Below are positions 1 through 4,409 of a stretch of DNA of 5,262 bases, one piece after another; positions within the stretch are counted from its first letter, which is position 1, and each line of letters opens with the position of its first letter. Below the pieces are notes generated by a model. It saw only the letters and a program-made list of their open reading frames with translations, was not told the DNA's origin and searched no databases. The DNA is from JACDAV01 sp036556145 (GTDB lineage Bacteria; Chloroflexota; Limnocylindria; Limnocylindrales; CSP1-4): positions 1-5,262 of the forward strand of contig DATBKB010000126.1 of the NCBI GenBank assembly GCA_036556145.1. Direction: 5' to 3'. The position numbers and the translations under genes were made by a program.

Positions 1-1692
1 GTCGACGAGACCGAGCGCGCCGGCCGTCTCGGTCGCCGTCCTCGCGGCGACGACTTCCCGATCGCCCGGCCGCCGGAAGAACTCGGCGAATCCGCCCTCC
101 GCCTCGAGGTCGCGCCGGACCATCACCGAGTCGTACGTCTCCAGCGCCTTCGCCACGCGGTCGACGAGCGGCCGCGGAAACCCGAGCGCGTACCCGATCT
201 CCCGGACCGCCGACCGCGCCCGGTACGTCACGAGGTTGCAGACCATCCCGGTGTGCTCCTCGCCGTAGCGCCGGTAGACGTACTGGATGACCTCCTCCCG
301 CCGCTCAGAGCTGAAGTCGATGTCGACGTCCGGATAGGTCGTCCGACCCGGATTGATGAACCGCTCGAAGAGGAGGTTGTGGGCGATCGGCTCGACCCGG
401 CTGATGCCGAGGGTGTACGACACGATCGAGCTCGTCGCGCTGCCCCGGCCCTGGGCCGGGATCCCCTGCTCTTTGGCGAAGCGCATGAGGTCCCAGCAGA
501 TGAGGAAGAACTCGGCGAGGCCGGCCCGCTCGATGACCTCGAGCTCGTGGGCGAGGCGCTTGACGACCGCCGACGTCAGCGGGTGGTAGCGCTTCCGCGC
601 GCCGTCCCAGCAGAGCGTCGAGAGGTACGAGAAGGGCGTCTCGCCGTCGGGCACCGGGAAGCCCGGGAAGCGGTACTGCTCGAACCCGAGGTCGACCGTG
701 CATGACGCGGCGAGCTCGACCGCGTTTGCCAGGCCCTCGGCCCAGGCCCGGGCGGTCGCGGGATCGGCCTCCGACGGCGGCATCGCGGCGAGCTCGTCGC
801 CCGACTTGAGGTGCGACTCGGCGTCCGGTCGCCGCAGGTCGGCCAGCGTCTCGAGCGTCCGGCCGTGACGGATCGCGGTGAGGACGTCGTGCATCTCGCG
901 GTCCCAGGGTCGCGCGTAGTGGACGTCGTTCGTGACGACGACCGGCAGGCCGAGCTCGCCGGCCAGTTCCGCCGTCTCCGCGACGAGCCAGTCGTCGTCG
1001 GGCAGGAGGTGATGCTGGAGCTCGAGGTAGAACGCGCCGAACTGCGAGGCGTACCGGCGGGCGACGTCCGCGGCCCCCTCCCGGTCCCCGACCCGGAGCC
1101 GCCGGGCGATCTCGCCGTCGCGGCAACCGGAGAGCGCGACGAGGCCCTCGACGTTCTCGGCCAGGAGCGCCTGCGAGAAGCGCGGCACGCTCTTCGTCCC
1201 CGCGAGGTTCGCCCGGGACACGAGCCGGCAGAGGCTGCGGTAGCCGGTCGCATCCCGCGCGAGGAGCACGAGGTGCGGCCCGAGCTGACGGTCGCCGATG
1301 CCGCGGAGGTCTTCCTTGACGGGATCGCGGTGACCGGGCAGCCGCTGTCGCTCGGGGCGCGGCCGGGCCGGTCGACCCTCGGCCGGCTCGAGGCGCGGCT
1401 CGGCCGGGACCCCTCGCCGCCGTCGCGCCCGGCGCCGCGGGATGACGATGCCGCCCGGATCCGCGACCGCCGGGTCGAGGAGCTCGATCTCGAGCCCGAC
1501 GACCGGGTGAAGCCCCACCGACTCGGCCGCGGACACGAAGCGAACGGCCCCGTAGAGGCCCCGGTGGTCGGTGACCGCCAGGCCCCGCAGCCCGAGCTCG
1601 ACGGCGCGCTCGACGAGGTCGTCGGCCGCCGACGCGCCGTCGAGGAACGAGAAGTTCGTGTGGCAGTGGAGCTCGGCGTAAGGCGTGACCAC
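1..1692 (-). CDS. dnaE2: DnaE2, error-prone DNA polymerase III alpha subunit (N-terminal 564 residues; 3' end outside window)
   Basis: Error-prone C-family polymerase that carries out translesion synthesis with ImuA and ImuB on damaged DNA. The frame is open from GTG 1692 to the left edge. An in-frame TAG at 1722-1720 lies upstream and no other in-frame start lies between, so GTG 1692 is well supported. Seen directly: a PHP domain beginning YAELHCHTNFSFLDGAS (residues 5-21, metal-ligand HxH at 9/11) and AVTDHRGLYGAVRF (39-52); the polymerase motif QGRGSATSSIV (414-424); LLFERFINPGR (440-450); and PDVDIDF (454-460), whose D457 and D459 correspond to two of the three catalytic aspartates of the family. 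The third aspartate, the beta-clamp site and the OB fold would lie outside the window. Family members are about 1,000-1,150 aa, so roughly half is present. HCH plus FSFLDGAS and the imuA/imuB neighbours favour DnaE2 over replicative DnaE1. An Arg/Pro-rich insertion occupies about residues 74-137. A LexA box and promoter lie directly upstream. Confidence 0.95.
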   Translation of the reverse strand, partial: MVTPYAELHCHTNFSFLDGASAADDLVERAVELGLRGLAVTDHRGLYGAVRFVSAAESVGLHPVVGLEIELLDPAVADPGGIVIPRRRARRRRGVPAEPRLEPAEGRPARPRPERQRLPGHRDPVKEDLRGIGDRQLGPHLVLLARDATGYRSLCRLVSRANLAGTKSVPRFSQALLAENVEGLVALSGCRDGEIARRLRVGDREGAADVARRYASQFGAFYLELQHHLLPDDDWLVAETAELAGELGLPVVVTNDVHYARPWDREMHDVLTAIRHGRTLETLADLRRPDAESHLKSGDELAAMPPSEADPATARAWAEGLANAVELAASCTVDLGFEQYRFPGFPVPDGETPFSYLSTLCWDGARKRYHPLTSAVVKRLAHELEVIERAGLAEFFLICWDLMRFAKEQGIPAQGRGSATSSIVSYTLGISRVEPIAHNLLFERFINPGRTTYPDVDIDFSSERREEVIQYVYRRYGEEHTGMVCNLVTYRARSAVREIGYALGFPRPLVDRVAKALETYDSVMVRRDLEAEGGFAEFFRRPGDREVVAARTATETAGALGLVD

Positions 1693-1702
1693 GGCCCGTC
1701 CG

Positions 1703-1726
1703 ATGATAGAACAGATGTTCTATCAT
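1703..1726. promoter_or_regulatory. LexA operator (SOS box), perfect 24-bp palindrome
   Basis: The left arm ATGATAGAACA (1703-1713) and right arm TGTTCTATCAT (1716-1726) are exact reverse complements around the 2-base centre GA. The core GAAC-AGAT-GTTC (1709-1720) matches the GAAC-N4-GTTC LexA box known from Bacillus and Actinobacteria. The arms are AT-rich in an otherwise very GC-rich window. The site covers the -10 and touches the -35 of the dnaE2 promoter, so bound LexA should block RNA polymerase. DnaE2 and ImuAB cassettes are established LexA targets. The 60-aa plus-strand ORF begins inside the right arm, so the operator may also control that gene. The LexA assignment follows from known site families; no lexA gene is visible here. 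Confidence 0.93.
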
Positions 1727-1731
1727 GTCAT
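1703..1731 (-). promoter_or_regulatory. sigma70-type promoter of dnaE2
   Basis: Read on the minus strand, ATGACA at 1731-1726 (5/6 to TTGACA) is followed after exactly 17 bp by TATCAT at 1708-1703 (5/6 to TATAAT). The LexA box fills the spacer and the -10. Only 10 nt (1702-1693) separate the -10 from the GTG start, so transcription should begin at or within a few bases of the start codon. No Shine-Dalgarno can fit, implying a leaderless or nearly leaderless mRNA. The transcription start is inferred from spacing. Confidence 0.75.
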
Positions 1732-1907
1732 CCAGCGTCGTCGCGAAACAACCAGCACGGTCCTGGCGTCTCACGGACATGCAACCCCAGCTCCGACCCA
1801 TCGCCCTCGCCGTCGGTCGCTATGCGGCGATGGTCGTGCTGGCGGCGTTGCTGATCCTCGTCCTCCTGCCCGCGGCGATCGCCGCACAGGCCGCCACCGT
1901 CCTCTGA
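1725..1907 (+). CDS. small single-span membrane protein, divergent from dnaE2 at the SOS box
   Basis: A 60-codon ORF from ATG 1725 to TGA 1905-1907; not a family I recognise. The N-terminal ~32 residues are polar and basic (SSSVVAKQPARSW near the start, MQPQLRP at 19-25). A strong transmembrane segment follows at about residues 34-54, containing AAMVVLAALLILVLL, and then a short tail, AAQAATVL. The start is uncertain. ATG 1725 overlaps the right arm of the LexA operator and leaves no room for a normal leader, whereas ATG 1779 would give a 42-aa peptide that keeps the whole transmembrane segment. Neither start has a good Shine-Dalgarno. The outward TATCAT at 1721-1726 could act as a plus-strand -10 serving ATG 1779, but its -35 is poor. 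Small LexA-controlled membrane peptides are known (for example TisB and SidA), so a role in the SOS response is possible; this is inference from position only. Codon-level support is limited by the short length. Confidence 0.5.
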   Translation: MSSSVVAKQPARSWRLTDMQPQLRPIALAVGRYAAMVVLAALLILVLLPAAIAAQAATVL

Positions 1908-1914
1908 CACCACC

Positions 1915-1938
1915 GTCCCGCGCCTGGGGGCACGGGAC
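1915..1938 (+). terminator. GC-rich stem-loop just after the 60-aa ORF
   Basis: GTCCCG (1915-1920) pairs with CGGGAC (1933-1938). An inner GCC/GGC pairing (1922-1924 with 1929-1931) follows across a single mismatch, with loop TGGG. It begins 8 nt after the TGA at 1907. No T-tract follows, so it is a possible weak terminator or mRNA-end structure only. Confidence 0.35.
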
Positions 1939-1983
1939 AACAACGGCGACGGTGACCGGCAGGTTCATCCGTCGACCCCCGAG

Positions 1984-2002
1984 GCATCCGACATCCGGAT
2001 GC
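1984..2002. other. 7-bp stem-loop upstream of the large hairpin
   Basis: GCATCCG (1984-1990) and CGGATGC (1996-2002) are perfect complements around the 5-nt loop ACATC. It lies in the gene-free stretch 1908-2110, 9 nt before the much stronger hairpin at 2012-2048. Its function is unknown; it could contribute to a compound terminator or a structured RNA. Confidence 0.35.
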
Positions 2003-2011
2003 GAGGGCCAT

Positions 2012-2048
2012 ACAGGACCCCGTCGCACTGGGGGCGACGGGGTCCTGT
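2012..2048. terminator. perfect 15-bp hairpin in the 60-aa ORF / lipoprotein intergenic region
   Basis: ACAGGACCCCGTCGC (2012-2026) and GCGACGGGGTCCTGT (2034-2048) are exact reverse complements with a 7-nt loop (ACTGGGG). This is the strongest hairpin noticed in the window. It lies between the 60-aa ORF (ends 1907) and the lipoprotein gene (starts 2111). Neither strand has a T-run after the stem, so a classic rho-independent terminator is not fully met. Very GC-rich bacteria often use such stems without a T-run, and the symmetry would allow action on both strands. A role in insulating the genes is inference. Confidence 0.55.
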
Positions 2049-2095
2049 CACGTCATGGACGAACGACTCACGTTACGGGTGAACGCCCGGGCCGC

Positions 2096-2101
2096 TAGCA
2101 T
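2096..2101 (+). promoter_or_regulatory. possible -10 element of the lipoprotein gene
   Basis: TAGCAT fits TANNNT and 4/6 of TATAAT. It ends 9 nt before GTG 2111, the same geometry as at dnaE2 (10 nt), which would produce a leaderless mRNA. No convincing -35 is present (TTACGG at 2073-2078 is poor). No Shine-Dalgarno precedes the GTG, which fits a leaderless start. Confidence 0.35.
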
Positions 2102-2110
2102 CCGGACTCG

Positions 2111-2629
2111 GTGACGGGTCGGCGCGCACTCCCCCTCCTCGCGATCGCGGCCGCGGTCGCCTGCTGCTCGTCCCCGGACGGCCCTGCGGCGCCGGTCGAG
2201 GCGAGCTCGCCCCCAAGCGCCACGGTCAGGTCGACGAGCAACACGCCGCTTCCGGGCAGCGCGGAGTCGCCGGCGCCGACCGGGACGCCGTCGACCCGGA
2301 CCGACACGGAGTGGGGCCGCATCTGGGACGGCCTGCCGGCATCGTTCCCGCGCTTTCCCGGCGCCCAGCCGACCGAGACCGGCGACGGGCCCGCGAGCGC
2401 GGTGCTCGACGTCCCGGGCGATGTCGCCACCGTCACGGAGTGGTACCAGTCGGCGCTCGAGCACGCGGGCTACAGCACGCTCTCGCTGTCGGGACCGCTC
2501 GAGGACGGCAGCATGGAGATCGACTCGATGGGCCCGATCCTGGAGTGCCTCGTGCGGACAACGATCGCGCCACTCGGCGGGGAGACGATCGTGACCATCC
2601 TCTACGGCGCGGACTGCCCCGCCGGCTGA
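2111..2629 (+). CDS. predicted lipoprotein of unknown function, 172 aa
   Basis: The GTG-started protein opens with a lipoprotein-type signal: positive MTGRR, hydrophobic ALPLLAIAAAVA, then Cys18-Cys19. The A-V-A-C context makes Cys18 the likeliest lipidation site, although -3 is Ala rather than Leu. A Ser/Pro/Thr-rich linker (about residues 20-66) suits a tether at the outer face of the membrane. A compact domain follows from about residue 67 to the end, with FPRFPGAQP (79-87), VTEWYQSALEHAGY (108-121), GPLEDGSMEI (128-137), ECLVRTTIAPLGGETIVTILYG (from 145) and a final DCP. Cys146 and Cys169 could form a disulfide once exported. I do not recognise the domain. It is transcribed opposite to the mutasome genes and sits alone between hairpins. 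Any link to DNA damage is unsupported beyond location. Confidence 0.75.
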   Translation: MTGRRALPLLAIAAAVACCSSPDGPAAPVEASSPPSATVRSTSNTPLPGSAESPAPTGTPSTRTDTEWGRIWDGLPASFPRFPGAQPTETGDGPASAVLDVPGDVATVTEWYQSALEHAGYSTLSLSGPLEDGSMEIDSMGPILECLVRTTIAPLGGETIVTILYGADCPAG

Positions 2630-2671
2630 CCGCGCCGAAACGCGTCGCCGAGGTGCAGCGCAACGTGCGGA

Positions 2672-2692
2672 TTCGGCACAACGACTGCCGAA
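2672..2692. repeat. 7-bp inverted repeat upstream of the 41-aa gene
   Basis: TTCGGCA (2672-2678) and TGCCGAA (2686-2692) are perfect complements around a 7-nt spacer (CAACGAC). The repeat ends 8 bp before the putative TACACT -10 of the next gene, so it covers the -35 region and could be an operator. It could instead be a small hairpin in the 3' end of the lipoprotein transcript. No T-run follows on either strand, which argues against a classic terminator. Confidence 0.4.
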
Positions 2693-2700
2693 ACCATGGC

Positions 2701-2706
2701 TACACT
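2701..2706 (+). promoter_or_regulatory. possible -10 element of the 41-aa membrane protein gene
   Basis: TACACT fits TANNNT and 4/6 of TATAAT. It lies 37 nt upstream of ATG 2744, leaving room for a short leader that includes the Shine-Dalgarno at 2731-2735. No TTGACA-like -35 is seen at 16-18 bp; that place is occupied by the inverted repeat at 2672-2692. Confidence 0.35.
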
Positions 2707-2730
2707 CGATGGGCAGGTTGTGGCGCCTGG

Positions 2731-2735
2731 GGAGG
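2731..2735 (+). promoter_or_regulatory. strong Shine-Dalgarno deciding the 41-aa start
   Basis: GGAGG, embedded in GGGGAGGGG, lies 8 nt before ATG 2744. It is the best ribosome-binding site noticed in the window, and the other genes here have weak sites or none. It favours ATG 2744 over the internal in-frame ATG 2765. Confidence 0.75.
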
Positions 2736-2743
2736 GGCCACTC

Positions 2744-2869
2744 ATGGGGGAGCAGCGCGCGCGTATGCAAACGAGTCAGCCACGCGACCTCGGCGTGCTC
2801 GCCCTCGTCATCGGGCTGTTCATCATCCTGCTGCTCGTCACGGTCCTCGTCGGCGCGCCCGCGGGCTAG
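2744..2869 (+). CDS. 41-aa single-span membrane protein
   Basis: A short hydrophilic head (MGEQRARMQTSQPRD) is followed by one strong transmembrane segment, about residues 17-37 (LGVLALVIGLFIILLLVTVL), and a brief VGAPAG tail ending at TAG 2867-2869. The strong Shine-Dalgarno 8 nt upstream makes translation credible despite the length. No family is recognised. The gene converges on the DUF6504 gene, with only 27 bp between the two stop codons. Like the 60-aa ORF it is a tiny one-span peptide within the gap that splits the mutasome genes, but the two share no obvious sequence similarity beyond a hydrophobic segment. Basic residues at the N-terminus suggest the head stays in the cytoplasm. Confidence 0.7.
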   Translation: MGEQRARMQTSQPRDLGVLALVIGLFIILLLVTVLVGAPAG

Positions 2870-2896
2870 CCGCGGACCGGGGCGCGGCCTCGCGCT
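2870..2896. terminator. short convergent intergenic region with GC hairpin
   Basis: Only 27 bp separate the stop of the 41-aa gene from that of the DUF6504 gene. GCGCG (2882-2886) can pair with CGCGC (2891-2895) over a GCCT loop, and a competing CCGCG/CGCGG pairing exists (2870-2874 with 2883-2887). Only two T residues follow on the plus strand. It is a possible weak bidirectional terminator. Confidence 0.3.
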
Positions 2897-3145
2897 TCAG
2901 TCGTAGAGGCGCTCGAGGTGCCAGGTCGCGGTGACGCGATCGAGGTAGACGAGGGCCAGCCACTCCCGGCCGACGACCTTGAAGTAGTCGCGCGCGATCG
3001 GCGATCGCCACCAGTCCTCCTCGACCCGCCAGCGATTGCAGACCTCGACCGGCTCACGCCGGCCGTTCCAGCGGATCGCGACGAGACGCCCCGTGCCGTC
3101 GACCTCGGCGTCGATGCGGGGATGCTCGCGGAGGAGGCGCGTCAC
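2897..3145 (-). CDS. DUF6504-like small protein, third gene of the imuA-imuB operon
   Basis: An 82-aa soluble protein starting at GTG 3145, 10 nt after the imuB stop, and ending at TGA 2899-2897. Its core, EPVEVCNRWRVEEDWWRSP (31-49) then RDYFKVVGREWLALVYLD (52-69) and a WHLERLYD end, resembles the small DUF6504 proteins encoded beside imuB in high-GC bacteria. It also resembles the W/RDYY-rich tail at the C-terminus of many proteobacterial ImuB proteins. A role as an accessory of ImuB is inferred from this resemblance and from operon position; the biochemical function is not known to me. There is no Shine-Dalgarno, so expression probably depends on translational coupling to imuB. The start lies in the second copy of a 14-bp tandem duplication; the first copy carries a GTG overlapping the imuB TGA but reaches a stop after five codons. 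Confidence 0.8.
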   Translation of the reverse strand: MTRLLREHPRIDAEVDGTGRLVAIRWNGRREPVEVCNRWRVEEDWWRSPIARDYFKVVGREWLALVYLDRVTATWHLERLYD

Positions 3146-3161
3146 GAGAGGCGCGTCACGA
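3134..3161 (-). repeat. 14-bp perfect tandem duplication at the imuB/DUF6504 junction
   Basis: On the minus strand TCGTGACGCGCCTC occurs twice in direct succession (3161-3148 and 3147-3134). Each copy carries a GTGA. In the first, the TGA is the imuB stop; in the second, the GTG starts the DUF6504 gene. Fourteen is not a multiple of three, so the copies are in different frames. The likely ancestral state is a single GTGA stop/start overlap. Confidence 0.85.
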
Positions 3162-4409
3162 CAGCCGCTCCCGCGGGACCGCGGGCTGCCACGTCCAGCG
3201 ACGCTCGGCGAGCGGTGCCTCGGGATCGCCGATGGCCGCGCGTCGCACGCGATCCTCGCCAAAGGCGATCGCCAGTCGCGCCAGCTGCCAGCCGAGCCGC
3301 GCGCTGCGCGCCGCTTGGGGCACGAACAGCGGCAGCTGCTGGCCGGCGGCCGCGGTGACACCGGCCAGCTCGAGCTCGAGGCGCGCGACCGCCGCGGGCG
3401 GCGGGGTCCGCTCGAGCCGCGCGAGGAGCAGCCGCTCGATCGCCTCGGCGTCGGAGGTCGGTTCCGGGAAGCGCTGCTCCACGGCGATGAGGGGCGGCGT
3501 CCCGGCCGGCGCGAACGCCAGGTCGAGCTCGAGCCGGAGGTACGCGATCGCGGCCGCGGACCCGCGCGCGACGAGCTGATCGCCGAGCGCACCGGCGAGC
3601 CGGCGCAGGACGAACCGGAGCGGCTCGACGTCGGCGACCGGCGGCTCGATCGGCAGCGCGAGCGCGAGGCGCTCCGGCGCGCGGCGCGGCGTGAACGGCG
3701 CGATCTCCTCGCCGCGAGCGCGGGCATGGATGCGCTCGCCCTCGTCGCCGAACCGGGCGACGAGGGCGGACTTCGGCAGCTCCGCGACGGCACCGATTCG
3801 CCGCAGTCCGAATCGGCGGAGGCGCGCCCGGACGTCGGCATCCGGCGTGAGCAACGCGGCCGGCAGCGGGGCGAGCCACTCGGCGTCGCCACCGGGCGCG
3901 ACGGTGACCGGCGAGCCGGCCTTCGCGTGGCCGGCGGCGACGGTGGCGGCGAACCGCGTCCCGGCGATCCCGGCCCGCGGCGGGCCCGGCAGGACCGGCG
4001 CGAGCGCCTCGGTCAGCCGCTCGACGAGTCTCGGCTCGGCGCCCCAGAGTCGATCGAGCCCGTCGGCCTGGACCTCGAGGAGGCCGAAGGCGGGGTCGGT
4101 CGGATCGGTGGTCCCCGCAAGGCCCGGGCTGAACCGGGCAAGCGCCTCGAACGCCGATTCGACGGCCGCGGCGTCCGCCTCGGCGGCGGGGTCGAGGAAG
4201 GTCGCCTCAGGCGCGAGCCGGTGCGCCGTCCCGAGCGGGATCCCCCGTCGCACGCCGAGCTCGCGGGCCGCTTCGTCCGCGTCGATCACCGTCCCGTCGG
4301 TCCACGGCTGGCCGCCGAGGACGACCGGGCCGGTCGGGAACGAGTCGGAGCTGCGGGCTCGGGCGAGGTCGAGCGGCAGGTGTGGCCAGTAGAGGTGGAG
4401 CAGTCGCAT
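3156..4409 (-). CDS. imuB: ImuB, inactive Y-family polymerase-like mutasome hub
   Basis: ImuB connects the beta sliding clamp, ImuA and DnaE2 during SOS mutagenesis. The chosen start ATG 4409 gives MRLLHLYWPHLPLDLAR, matching the usual ImuB N-terminus, and makes 417 aa. An in-frame GTG at 4430, immediately after a TGA, would add seven residues. Residues below are numbered from ATG. The Y-family catalytic acidic residues are not in place: the first motif reads LHLYWPHLPLD and the usual SxDE site is replaced by LLEVQADGLDRLWG (110-123), as expected for a non-catalytic ImuB. A palm/thumb region with a helix-hairpin-helix-like stretch (RLRRFGLRRIGAVAELP, about 196-212) follows. The clamp motif QLPLF is at 358-362, comparable to QLPLW in mycobacterial ImuB. 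The end, APLAERRWTWQP, is typical of the family, but the RDYY-type tail is absent and appears instead as the next gene. The imuA frame overlaps its first ~200 bp. Confidence 0.93.
   Translation of the reverse strand: MRLLHLYWPHLPLDLARARSSDSFPTGPVVLGGQPWTDGTVIDADEAARELGVRRGIPLGTAHRLAPEATFLDPAAEADAAAVESAFEALARFSPGLAGTTDPTDPAFGLLEVQADGLDRLWGAEPRLVERLTEALAPVLPGPPRAGIAGTRFAATVAAGHAKAGSPVTVAPGGDAEWLAPLPAALLTPDADVRARLRRFGLRRIGAVAELPKSALVARFGDEGERIHARARGEEIAPFTPRRAPERLALALPIEPPVADVEPLRFVLRRLAGALGDQLVARGSAAAIAYLRLELDLAFAPAGTPPLIAVEQRFPEPTSDAEAIERLLLARLERTPPPAAVARLELELAGVTAAAGQQLPLFVPQAARSARLGWQLARLAIAFGEDRVRRAAIGDPEAPLAERRWTWQPAVPRERLS

Noticed and set aside
305..1801. Long minus-strand reading frame starting upstream of the SOS box
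   Set aside because: Out of frame with dnaE2; Arg/Pro/Ala-rich product with no family signature, whereas the dnaE2 frame shows PHP and polymerase motifs throughout.
811..1854. 347-codon plus-strand reading frame opposite dnaE2
   Set aside because: Antisense shadow; runs through the LexA operator and has no protein-family features.
2709..2906. 65-codon plus-strand ORF overlapping the 41-aa gene
   Set aside because: No Shine-Dalgarno at its ATG and Ser/Arg/Gly-rich product; the 41-aa frame has a strong ribosome-binding site and a clean transmembrane segment.
2311..2934. 207-codon plus-strand ORF overlapping the lipoprotein gene
   Set aside because: Arg-rich out-of-frame product; the lipoprotein frame has a signal peptide, lipobox-like cysteine and a plausible domain.
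3143..3159. Five-codon minicistron MTRLS starting at the GTG that overlaps the imuB stop
   Set aside because: Most simply a by-product of the 14-bp duplication; no evidence it is functional beyond possible re-initiation.
2897..3892. DUF6504 frame extended upstream through imuB to a 331-aa protein
   Set aside because: The extra N-terminal part is a Ser/Arg/Pro-rich shadow of imuB; the recognisable domain starts near GTG 3145.
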